Shown piece by piece: positions 16,604-24,417 of a DNA stretch of 64,000 nucleotides. The stretch comes from Demequina phytophila (GTDB taxonomy: Bacteria; Actinomycetota; Actinomycetes; Actinomycetales; Demequinaceae). A program made the translations under genes and the position numbers. Location: contig NZ_BBLW01000001.1 of assembly GCF_000971135.1 (NCBI RefSeq), forward strand, positions 186,001 through 250,000, written 5' to 3'. The notes under the pieces are model-generated. The model worked only from the letters and a program-made list of their open reading frames with translations. It was not told where the DNA came from and ran no database searches. Positions within the stretch are counted from its first letter, which is position 1. Each line of letters begins with the position of its first letter.

Positions 16604-16688
16604 GCTCGCGACGCGACGAGGCCCCGTTGCCCGGGTTCACCGGGCGGCGGGGCCTCGCGCGTGTGTCCCTGGGGAGGGACGATGAGGG
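16604..16688. repeat. 85-bp double-hairpin element, copy 2
   Basis: Near-identical partner of 13657-13741. Here the first hairpin is better paired (CGAGGCCCCG / CGGGGCCTCG around a GCCCGG core) and the second ends in GGGACGATGA. It directly follows the dps stop on the minus strand and could terminate dps. Confidence 0.8.
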
Positions 16689-16690
16689 GG

Positions 16691-17191
16691 TTACGCCGCG
16701 AACGACCGCAGCATCCAGGCGGCCTGCTCGTGCGCCGCGAGGCGCGCGTTGAACAGGTCCGCGGTCGCGCCGTCGCCGGCGTCCTCCGCGACCTCGACGA
16801 GCGGGCGCACGAGCCGCGCGAGGGTCTCGTGGTCGCGGGCGAGGTTCTCGACCATCGTCATCGCGTCGGTGGTCCGCTCGTTGTCCGTGAGCGACGCGTG
16901 CTCGAGGAACTCGGCGAACGAGCCGGGTGCGCCGGACCCGAGGGCCCGCATGCGCTCCGCGAGCACGTCCACCGCGGCCCACAGCTCCTGGTACTGCTCC
17001 TCGAACATGAGGTGAAGCGACCGGAAGTGGGGTCCGGTGACGTTCCAGTGGTAGCCGTGGGTCTTCACGTACAAGGTGAAGGTGTCGGAGACCACCTGGG
17101 CGAGGCCGGCGTTGATCGCCTTGAGGTCATCGGCCTTGATGCCGATCTTCGGGCTCGACTCGGTGGTCTTCACGGGCGTGGTGGCAGCCAT
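16691..17191 (-). CDS. dps: Dps-family DNA-binding ferritin
   Basis: A 166-residue four-helix ferritin-like protein. KTHGYHWNVTGPHF, FEEQYQELWAAVDVLAERMRAL give the ferroxidase residues shared between subunits in Dps dodecamers. Dps oxidises ferrous iron with peroxide and compacts DNA under stress. The N-terminal tail is short with two or three lysines. AGGAGGAAC immediately before the ATG is a very strong ribosome site. Confidence 0.93.
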   Translation of the reverse strand: MAATTPVKTTESSPKIGIKADDLKAINAGLAQVVSDTFTLYVKTHGYHWNVTGPHFRSLHLMFEEQYQELWAAVDVLAERMRALGSGAPGSFAEFLEHASLTDNERTTDAMTMVENLARDHETLARLVRPLVEVAEDAGDGATADLFNARLAAHEQAAWMLRSFAA

Positions 17192-17343
17192 GGTTCCTCC
17201 TCGGTGTCGGTGCGCGGCGCCCAGGGTGGCGGCGCCGTCCTCCCCTGCCAACCGAGACGCGCGGGCGGGCATTCCCGCCGCGGCGTGACCACCGTCACAC
17301 GGGTGGCACGGAATGCCCACTTTGACTGATACGTTCCCGGTCC

Positions 17344-17853
17344 ATGGAGCACATGCGCCTCGACCCCACCCGCAAGGCCCACGCCGAGACCTGCCCGGCG
17401 CCGGTCCTCACCGACGTGCCCGGCGACGACGAGCTCGCTCTCGCGCTGGCCCGGACGCACCGGGTCGCGATCGTGGGGGCGTCGCCCAACCCGTCGCGCA
17501 CCAGCTACCAGATCGCGGTGTGGCTCATGGAGCACACCCCCTACGAGCTGTACCTGGTCAACCCCGCCGCCGTAGGCGAGGAGATCCGCGGGCACGGCTT
17601 CTACGCGTCCCTCGAGGACCTGCCCGTGCCGGTGGACATGGTCGACGTGTTCCGTCGCGCCGAGTTCACTCCCGCTATCGCGGCGGACACGGTGGGGATC
17701 GGCGCGAAGGCGCTGTGGCTCCAGCTGGGCATCACGCACCCGGACGCGATGGCGACGGCGCGATGCGCCGGCCTGGTCGCCGTCCAGAACCGTTGCATCA
17801 AGGTCGAGTACCGGCGCCTCGAGGACCGGATCGCCTCGTTCCGCGCGCTCTGA
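17344..17853 (+). CDS. CoA-binding domain protein (YccU-like)
   Basis: A 169-residue Rossmann-fold protein of the CoA_binding_2 family. RVAIVGASPNPSRTSYQIA is the nucleotide-binding turn, and LWLQLGITHPDA with a later NRCIKVEY matches YccU/YneT-like proteins. Function in the cell is unresolved for the family. A TACGTT -10 (17330-17335) ends eight bases before the ATG, so the mRNA may be leaderless. It is divergent from dps. Confidence 0.85.
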   Translation: MEHMRLDPTRKAHAETCPAPVLTDVPGDDELALALARTHRVAIVGASPNPSRTSYQIAVWLMEHTPYELYLVNPAAVGEEIRGHGFYASLEDLPVPVDMVDVFRRAEFTPAIAADTVGIGAKALWLQLGITHPDAMATARCAGLVAVQNRCIKVEYRRLEDRIASFRAL

Positions 17854-17901
17854 CGCCGCACCCCGAACCACCGCGGGCGGCGACGCGCCGCGACCGTGCC
17901 A

Positions 17902-17917
17902 GCCCGCGCATCGTCCC
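17902..17917 (-). repeat. GGGACGATGC element, intergenic copy
   Basis: GCCCGCGCATCGTCCC in the 82-base gap upstream of the Eis-like gene; a single half with no partner arm nearby. Confidence 0.55.
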
Positions 17918-17935
17918 CGATGCCACCATGGCGAT

Positions 17936-19204
17936 ATGTCCGTCACGCCCGGTTATCGCCTGATCTCTCTCACCCCCGACCGCGCGGGCGACATGCTCGA
18001 CGTCAACCGCTGGGCCTTCACCGGGGACATGCGCCCGGAGGACCTCGAGGCGTACGCGTCGGAGATCCCGTTCTCGCGCACGCGTGCCATGGAGATCCAG
18101 GACGCCGCGCACGGCGAGGTGGGCGCCCTCGCGGGCGTCGCGGCCTCGTACACGTTCCGGCTGCGCGTGCCCGGCGGCGCATCAGTGCCGGTCGCGGGGC
18201 TCACGTGGGTGGGCGTCCACCCCGGCCACCGCAGGCGCGGCCTGCTGCGGGCCATGATGGGCGACCACCTCGCGGACGCGCGCGCCCGCGGCGAGGTCGC
18301 GTCCGCGCTCTACGCGGCAGAGACCGAGATCTACCAGCGGTTCGGCTACGGCCTCGCGGCCCGCCAGATCGACGCGCGGCTGCCGCGCGGGGCCGCGCTG
18401 CGCGACGTGGCCGGCTCGGACGAGCTCAGGGTGCGCGTCGAGGACGCCAGCCTAGAGCGGCACGGCGCGGCCGTCGCCCGCATCCAGCGGCGCATGGAGC
18501 GGCCCGGCACGCCCACGCTGGACCACGAGGAGACCCTGCGGGCGCGGTTCGGGGACCCGATCGCCCACCGCCGCGACAGCGAGCGCATGCGCATCCTGTT
18601 GGTCGAGGCCGCGGACGGCACACCGGTCGCGTACGCGTTCTTCCGCCGCGAGGGCAAGTGGGACGAGGACGGCGTGCCCGGCGGCAAGGTGCACACGTGG
18701 TCGTTCGGCGCGGTCGACGCGGCGGCCGCGCACCGGCTGTGGTCCGTGCTGCTCGACCTCGACCTCATGGGCACCGTCGAGGCGATGCCGCTCGCCACGG
18801 ATGACGCCCTGCTGTGGCTGCTCAAGGATCCGCGCGCCGCCCGCGCACGGATCCGCGACAACATCTGGCTGCGGATCGTCGACGTGCCCGCGGCGCTCAC
18901 CGCACGCGAGTACCTGTGCCCCGTCGACGCCGTCATCGAGGTGACGGACCCGCTGTTCCACGACAACCACGGCCCCTGGCGCGTCACGTCGCGCGACGGC
19001 GAGGGCCACGTCGAGGCGGCGCCGGGCGCGACGCCGGACGTGGTGATCGGCGTGCAGGAGCTGTCGGCGGCCTACCTCGGTGGGGTCAGCCTGGGAGCGC
19101 TCGCCGCGGCGGGGCTCGTCGAGGAGCGCACGCCGGGCGCGGTCCACGCGCTCGCCGCCGCGTTCGAGTCGACCTCCGCGCCCGTGTGCAACCTGTTCTT
19201 CTGA
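17936..19204 (+). CDS. Eis-like N-acetyltransferase
   Basis: A 422-residue enhanced-intracellular-survival family acetyltransferase: N-terminal GNAT domain with the acetyl-CoA motif VHPGHRRRGLLRAMM (about residues 95-109), a second GNAT-like domain, and a C-terminal sterol-carrier-like domain. The C-terminal ending NLFF supplies the free carboxylate that acts as general base in Eis enzymes. Eis proteins acetylate amines at several positions, including aminoglycosides; the native substrate here is unknown. Confidence 0.9.
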   Translation: MSVTPGYRLISLTPDRAGDMLDVNRWAFTGDMRPEDLEAYASEIPFSRTRAMEIQDAAHGEVGALAGVAASYTFRLRVPGGASVPVAGLTWVGVHPGHRRRGLLRAMMGDHLADARARGEVASALYAAETEIYQRFGYGLAARQIDARLPRGAALRDVAGSDELRVRVEDASLERHGAAVARIQRRMERPGTPTLDHEETLRARFGDPIAHRRDSERMRILLVEAADGTPVAYAFFRREGKWDEDGVPGGKVHTWSFGAVDAAAAHRLWSVLLDLDLMGTVEAMPLATDDALLWLLKDPRAARARIRDNIWLRIVDVPAALTAREYLCPVDAVIEVTDPLFHDNHGPWRVTSRDGEGHVEAAPGATPDVVIGVQELSAAYLGGVSLGALAAAGLVEERTPGAVHALAAAFESTSAPVCNLFF

Positions 19205-19229
19205 GCCGGTTGCACGGCGGCGCCGACCC

Positions 19230-19682
19230 TCAGCGCCGAGCCTCGTAGTCCTTCATGAGGTCGATGCGGCGCTGGTGACGCTCGTCGCCGGAGAAGGGTT
19301 CGGCGATGAACGCGTCCGCGATCGCGGTGGCCTCCTCGAGCGAGTGCATGCGTCCGCCGAGCGAGCCCACCTGCGCGTCATTGTGCTGGCGCGCCAGCTT
19401 CGCGGTCTCGACCGACCAGATGAGCGCGGCGCGGATGCCGGTGACGCGGTTCGCGGCGAGCTGCTCGCCGTTGCCCGAGCCACCGATCACGATGCCCAGG
19501 TCTGCGCCGGCGCTGGCCGCGACGGCCTCGGCTGCGGCGATGCACATGGGCGGGTAGTCGTCGAGCGCGTCGTACTCGTGCGCGCCGTGGTCGACCACGT
19601 CGTGGCCCGCCTCGGCGAAGTGGGCGATGAGGTGCTGCTTGAGCTCGAAGCCGGCGTGGTCCGCGGCGATGTGGATGCGCAT
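19230..19682 (-). CDS. rpiB: Ribose-5-phosphate isomerase B
   Basis: A 150-residue LacAB/RpiB protein interconverting ribose 5-phosphate and ribulose 5-phosphate in the pentose phosphate pathway. MRIHIAADHAGFELK, GIVIGGSGNGEQLAANRV and RQHNDAQVGSLGGR are signature segments. Instead of the usual catalytic Cys, the phosphate loop reads GGSGNGE, as in actinobacterial RpiB. A start at 19691 (MVAMRI) is possible but not conserved. Confidence 0.95.
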   Translation of the reverse strand: MRIHIAADHAGFELKQHLIAHFAEAGHDVVDHGAHEYDALDDYPPMCIAAAEAVAASAGADLGIVIGGSGNGEQLAANRVTGIRAALIWSVETAKLARQHNDAQVGSLGGRMHSLEEATAIADAFIAEPFSGDERHQRRIDLMKDYEARR

Positions 19683-19771
19683 GGCCACCATTCTGCCAGC
19701 GTGCGCGGGCTGCCGACGTGCCGCTCGCCGCCGCGCCTGGACGCGCGGCGGCGAGCAGTGCTCGTCTGGAG

Positions 19772-20176
19772 TCAGCGGCCGCCGAGCGGCGTGTTCTGGT
19801 AAGCCGCGAAGAGCCAGCGCCCGCCGGTCCTGTGAGCGACCAACGAGTAGACGGTGCGCTTGTTGCCGTCGCTCGACCGGTGGTCGAGGTACTCGATGTG
19901 GCCGTGCGCGATCAGCAGCGCGACATCCGTGGTGATGAAGCGGATGCTCTCGATCACCCCGACCAGGCGGCTGTCCCGCGCCCAGGCGTTGAAGATGATC
20001 TCGTGGCCGTCCACGATCTCCTTCCACCCGTGCTCGATCATCCCGTTCGCGATGATGTAGTCGGCGTCGGGGGTGAAGCACTCGGCATAGGCGGCCGCGT
20101 CGCCCCACGCGTCGATCATGCGCTGGTAGTGGTCGCGGATCTCGACCTCGTCCGCATAGGTCACGTCGATGGACAT
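19772..20176 (-). CDS. SnoaL/NTF2-like domain protein (SgcJ/EcaC type)
   Basis: A 134-residue cone-shaped NTF2-like domain: YQRMIDAWGDAAAYAECFTPDADYI is the first helix pair and strand, and WLFAAYQNTP is the closing strand. The SgcJ/EcaC group has no agreed reaction. GGAGACACC precedes the ATG. It lies upstream of rpiB in the same direction, about 90 bases away. Confidence 0.82.
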   Translation of the reverse strand: MSIDVTYADEVEIRDHYQRMIDAWGDAAAYAECFTPDADYIIANGMIEHGWKEIVDGHEIIFNAWARDSRLVGVIESIRFITTDVALLIAHGHIEYLDHRSSDGNKRTVYSLVAHRTGGRWLFAAYQNTPLGGR

Positions 20177-20419
20177 GGTGTCTCCTTCGCTCGTCGAGCC
20201 AGGCAGGCCCCGGACGGCGAATGGATGCGCAGGGGCCGCGGCACGGATGTGCGCCTGGCGGAAATCCTGCGGGGCGGGCGTCACGCCCGCCGGAGGACCG
20301 ACTCGTCGATCCCTTCGGAGCTCACGCTCCTAGACATTGGTCTCCGCCGCCGATGCTAGCGCCTCGCCGTGAGCGAAACGGCCACGCCCTGCGCAACGTC
20401 CACCCCTAGGGTGAGAGGC

Positions 20420-22357
20420 ATGACGCTTCACTCCGGCATCGACCAGTCCGAGTTCTCCCCCACCGTCCGCGCCCAGGACGACTTCTTCCGGTACGTCTCC
20501 GGACCGTGGGAGGCGTCCCACGTGATCCCGGGCGACCGGTCCGCGGACGGCTCGTTCTACACGCTGCGCGACGAGGCGGAGAAGCAGGTGCGTGTCATCA
20601 TCGAGGAGGCGTCGCGCGCCAGCCAGATCGGCGCGCTGTACGCGTCCTTCATGGACGTCGAGCGCGTCAACGCGCGCGGGGTGTCGCCGCTCGAGCCGGA
20701 CCTCGCGAGGGTCGAGGCTGCCTCCTCGCACGAGGAGCTGGCGCGCGCGCTCGGCGAGCTGCAGCGCGACGGCGTGTCCGGCACGGTCGGGTACTACGTG
20801 TTCGCCGACCGCCTGGACCCCGACCGCAACGTGGTCTACCTGGGCCAGTCCGGCATCGGCCTGCCGGACGAGGCGTACTACCGCGACGAGGCCCACGCGG
20901 AGACCCGCGAGAAGTACGTCGCACACGTGGACCGCATGGCGGAGCTCACCGGCCTGGAGTTCGACTCGTCGACGGTGGTGGGCCTGGAGACCGCGATCGC
21001 GCGCGAGCACTGGGACGTGGTGAAGACCCGCGAGGCGGAGCTCACCCACAACCCCACCACCCTCGAGGGCCTGGCCGCCGACGCGCCGGGCTTCGAGTGG
21101 GCGGCGTGGGCGCAGGCGATCCGCATGCCGGCGGAGGCGCACGCGCTCCTGGTGGTCGGCGAGCCCTCGTACTTCACGGCGTTCGCGAAGATCTGGGAGG
21201 AGACGGACCTCGACACGTGGAAGGCGTACCTGCGCTGGCGTATCGCCAACTCGCGTGCCGCCTACCTCACCGAGGCCCTGTCGAGGGCGAACTTCGACTT
21301 CTACGGCACCGTGCTGTCGGGCGCGACGGAGCAGCGCGAGCGGTGGAAGCGCGCCGTGAGCCTGGTCGAGGGCGTCGCGGGCGAGCTGGTGGGCCAGGAG
21401 TACGTGTCCCGGCACTTCCCGCCGGCGTACAAGGTGCAGATGGACGCGCTGGTCGCGAACCTCATCGAGGCGTACCGGGTGTCGATCGAGGCGCTCGACT
21501 GGATGACGCCCGCGACCAAGGACAAGGCGCTCGACAAGCTGCGCCAGTTCACGCCCAAGATCGGCTATCCGGAGAAGTGGCGCTCCTTCGACGGGCTCGA
21601 GCTCTCGCCCGAGGATCTGGTGGGCAACGTGCGCGCCGCGAGCGCGTTCGAGGAGGACTGGGAGTGGGCGAAGATCGGCAAGCCGGTCGACCGCTCCGAG
21701 TGGCTGATGACGCCGCAGACCGTGAACGCCTACTACCTTCCCGTGGCGAACGAGATCGTGTTCCCCGCGGCGATCCTGCAGCCGCCGTTCTTCCACCCCG
21801 AGGCGGACGACGCCGTCAACTACGGCGGCATCGGCTCCGTGATCGGCCACGAGATCGGGCACGGCTTCGACGACCAGGGCTCGAAGTACTCCGGCACCGG
21901 CGCGCTCGAGGACTGGTGGACCGAGGCGGACCGCGCCGCGTTCATGGAGCGCGCCAAGAAGCTCATCGAGCAGTACAACGGCTACTCGCCGCTGCAGCTC
22001 GCCGGCTCGCACCACGTCAACGGCGCGCTCACGGTGGGCGAGAACATCGGCGACCTCGCGGGCGTTGAGATCTCCCTCAAGGCCTACGAGATCGCTCTGG
22101 GCCACCCGATCGCGGAGGCGCCCGAGCTCGAGGGGCTCACCGCGGTGCAGCGCTTCTTCATCGGCTACGCGCTCACGGAGCGGATGAAGGTGCGGTCGGA
22201 GGCGCTGGTGACCCGGCTCGCGACGGACCCGCACTCGCCGTCCGAGTTCCGCGTCAACGGGATCGTGCGCAACATGGACGCGTGGTACTCGGCATTCTCG
22301 GTGGGCGCCGAGGACGCGCTGTGGCTCGAGCCGGAGGAGCGCGTCTCCATCTGGTGA
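20420..22357 (+). CDS. pepO: M13 family metallopeptidase (neprilysin/PepO-like)
   Basis: A 645-residue zinc endopeptidase without signal peptide, so cytoplasmic. Zinc ligands are HEIGH (477-481) and E541 in ENIGD; NAYYLPVANEIVFPAAILQPPF precedes them as in all M13 enzymes. These enzymes cut short peptides. TAGGGT (20407-20412) ends seven bases before the ATG, indicating a leaderless transcript. A terminator follows. Confidence 0.93.
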   Translation: MTLHSGIDQSEFSPTVRAQDDFFRYVSGPWEASHVIPGDRSADGSFYTLRDEAEKQVRVIIEEASRASQIGALYASFMDVERVNARGVSPLEPDLARVEAASSHEELARALGELQRDGVSGTVGYYVFADRLDPDRNVVYLGQSGIGLPDEAYYRDEAHAETREKYVAHVDRMAELTGLEFDSSTVVGLETAIAREHWDVVKTREAELTHNPTTLEGLAADAPGFEWAAWAQAIRMPAEAHALLVVGEPSYFTAFAKIWEETDLDTWKAYLRWRIANSRAAYLTEALSRANFDFYGTVLSGATEQRERWKRAVSLVEGVAGELVGQEYVSRHFPPAYKVQMDALVANLIEAYRVSIEALDWMTPATKDKALDKLRQFTPKIGYPEKWRSFDGLELSPEDLVGNVRAASAFEEDWEWAKIGKPVDRSEWLMTPQTVNAYYLPVANEIVFPAAILQPPFFHPEADDAVNYGGIGSVIGHEIGHGFDDQGSKYSGTGALEDWWTEADRAAFMERAKKLIEQYNGYSPLQLAGSHHVNGALTVGENIGDLAGVEISLKAYEIALGHPIAEAPELEGLTAVQRFFIGYALTERMKVRSEALVTRLATDPHSPSEFRVNGIVRNMDAWYSAFSVGAEDALWLEPEERVSIW

Positions 22358-22373
22358 CCTCCCCATCGTGAGG

Positions 22374-22406
22374 AAGGCCCGGCCCCGGGCGCGGGGTCGG
22401 GCCTTT
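22374..22406 (+). terminator. Intrinsic terminator after M13 peptidase
   Basis: AAGGCCCG-GCCCC pairs with GGGG-TCGGGCCTT, 16 bases after the stop, followed by TTTCG. It is one of the few hairpins here with a T-run. Confidence 0.75.
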
Positions 22407-22472
22407 CGCATGCGGGCGCCGCGCGGGTGGAGGTCCGGCGGTCCGGCGCGCACGAGGCGGACGACGGGACCC

Positions 22473-22523
22473 ATTGATCGGATCGTGCAGATCCGCCGCG
22501 GTTTCTCTGCACTGGATGATCAG
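22473..22523 (-). repeat. 51-bp dispersed repeat, copy 2
   Basis: Reverse-strand match of 5051-5101. In this copy TGATCGGATCGTGCAGA and TCTGCACTGGATGATCA form a long imperfect hairpin around TCCGCCGCGGTT. The surrounding 22407-22683 holds no gene I can support. Confidence 0.55.
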
Positions 22524-22565
22524 TGGGCGCAGGGGTGCCTCCGCGCGCGGGGAAGATGTCTCCCC

Positions 22566-22615
22566 GTGACACACCGGTGCTCGCACAGCGGCGTGTGCGC
22601 GCACTGATGTGTCAC
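22566..22615. other. 50-base imperfect hairpin with GTGTCACC boxes
   Basis: Within the gene-free 22407-22683, GTGACACA (22566-22573) pairs with TGTGTCAC (22608-22615) and, inside that, GTGCTCGCACA with TGTGCGCGCAC, leaving a GCGGCG loop. A further GTGTCACC box follows at 22637-22644. No T-run follows. It could be a terminator for the glucosidase gene on the minus strand, or a remnant of a mobile-element end; nothing decides between these. Confidence 0.5.
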
Positions 22616-22683
22616 CAGGAAGCGACGAGCACTCACGTGTCACCGGGGCGCACGAGCGGCGTGCCCCCGCCCCGCCCCACGCC

Positions 22684-24384
22684 TCACCGGTGCAGGTAGA
22701 CCCGCGCCTCCCACGGACCCAGCGGCACCTCGCCGGCGCCGGCCGGGTACGGCGTCGCCGCCTCGCCCAGGTTGTGCAGCACCAGCCCGCCGTGGGCGAC
22801 GTCGACCGCCGCCGTCACGTCCGCGCCCGAGATGTTCGCCACCACCGTCAGCACCGTCCCGTCGAGCACGCGCCGGTACGCGAACACCTGCGGGTCCTCG
22901 GCCAGCAGCATCTCGAAGGTGCCGTGCGCGACCACGGGCTCCGCGTGCCGGAGCTCGATCAGCGAACGGTAGAACGCCGACACCGAGTCCGGGTCCTCAC
23001 GCTGCGCCTCAGCGTTCAGCCACGTGTGGTTCGGCGTGACCGCGATCCACGGCGTCCCCGTGGTGAAGCCTCCGTGCGCAGACCCGTCCCACTGCACCGG
23101 CGTCCGCGCGTTGTCGCGGCTCATCGCCGCGAGCCCGTCGAGGATCCGTGCCTCCGGCACGTCGAGCTCGCGCAGCTCGTCATAGGCGTTGAGCGACTCG
23201 ACGTCGCGATAGTCATCGATGGACGTGAGGCCGGCGTTGGTCATGCCCAGCTCCTCGCCCTGGTAGATGTACGGCGTGCCGCGCATGAGGTGCAGCACGG
23301 CCGCCAGCGCCTTCGCGGACGCCGCCCAGTGGTCGCGGTCGTCGCCGAAGCGCGACACCACGCGCGGCTGATCGTGGTTGTCCCAGTACAGCGAGTTCCA
23401 GCCGCGGTCCGCGAGCGCGGCCTGCCAGCGGCCCAGGATCGCCTTGAGCCGCACCAGGTCGAGCGGCTGCGGGTCGAACTTGCCCAGCGGCCCGTGGTCG
23501 ACGTCGACGTGCTCGAACTGGAACACCATGTCCACCTCGGCGCGCTCGGGGTCGGTGAACAGGACCGCGTCGTCGACGGTCGCGCCGGGGGTCTCCCCCA
23601 CGGTGAGGAACCGGCCGGCGCGCCCCGCGAACACCTCGCGGTGCATCTCCTGGAGGAACTCATGGTTGCGCGGACCGCACGCGTACAGCGGGAAGCCGTT
23701 GCCCAGCCCGCCGGGCAGGGGCTCGCCGTCACGCAGCGGCAGCACCTTGGAGATGAGGTTGATGACGTCCATGCGGAACCCGTCGACCCCGCGGTCGAGC
23801 CACCAGTTCATCATCGCGTACACCGCCTGGCGGACCTCGGGGTTCTCCCAGTTGAGGTCGGGCTGCTTCTGGTGGAACAGGTGGAGGTAGTACTCGCCGG
23901 ACTCCTCGTCGAACGCCCACGCGGGCCCCGAGAAGAACGCCCGCCAGTTGGTCGGCTCGGCGCCGGGGGCGCCGGGCTCGAACCCGTCGCGCGGGGGCCG
24001 CCACCAGTACCAGTCGCGCTTGGGGCTGCGCTTCGAGGCGCGGGACTCCAGGAACCACGGGTGCTCGTCGGAGGTGTGGTTGACCACGAGGTCCATCACG
24101 ACCTTCATGTCGCGCGCGTGCGCCGCGGTGAGCAGCGCGTCGAAGTCCTCGAGGTCCCCGAACGTCGGGTCGATCGCCTGGTAGTCGGAGATGTCGTAGC
24201 CGTTGTCGGCCTGCGGCGACGCGTAGATGGGCGACAGCCAGATGACGTCGACGCCGAGCCACTCGAGGTGGTCGAGCCGTGACCGGATGCCCTCGAGGTC
24301 CCCGATGCCGTCGCCGTTCGAGTCCTGGAAGCTCCGCGGGTACACCTGGTACACCACCGCGGACTTCCACCAGTCGTCGCTCAC
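22684..24384 (-). CDS. GH13 alpha-glucosidase (oligo-1,6-glucosidase type)
   Basis: A 566-residue glycoside hydrolase hydrolysing alpha-glucosidic bonds at non-reducing ends. WWKSAVVYQVYPRSFQDSNGDG is the subfamily N-terminus; catalytic nucleophile D206 (GFRMDVINL), acid E264 (VGETPG) and D338 (NHDQPR) are all present. No signal peptide, so it works on imported oligosaccharides, fitting MalQ elsewhere in the window. GTG start with GAGAGGAG upstream; a TAGGGT -10 overlaps the stop of the preceding ABC gene. In M. tuberculosis a related gene (aglA) lies near glbO. Confidence 0.93.
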   Translation of the reverse strand: MSDDWWKSAVVYQVYPRSFQDSNGDGIGDLEGIRSRLDHLEWLGVDVIWLSPIYASPQADNGYDISDYQAIDPTFGDLEDFDALLTAAHARDMKVVMDLVVNHTSDEHPWFLESRASKRSPKRDWYWWRPPRDGFEPGAPGAEPTNWRAFFSGPAWAFDEESGEYYLHLFHQKQPDLNWENPEVRQAVYAMMNWWLDRGVDGFRMDVINLISKVLPLRDGEPLPGGLGNGFPLYACGPRNHEFLQEMHREVFAGRAGRFLTVGETPGATVDDAVLFTDPERAEVDMVFQFEHVDVDHGPLGKFDPQPLDLVRLKAILGRWQAALADRGWNSLYWDNHDQPRVVSRFGDDRDHWAASAKALAAVLHLMRGTPYIYQGEELGMTNAGLTSIDDYRDVESLNAYDELRELDVPEARILDGLAAMSRDNARTPVQWDGSAHGGFTTGTPWIAVTPNHTWLNAEAQREDPDSVSAFYRSLIELRHAEPVVAHGTFEMLLAEDPQVFAYRRVLDGTVLTVVANISGADVTAAVDVAHGGLVLHNLGEAATPYPAGAGEVPLGPWEARVYLHR

Positions 24385-24417
24385 GGGCGCTCCTCTCGCA
24401 TCGTCGCCCTGTCCACC

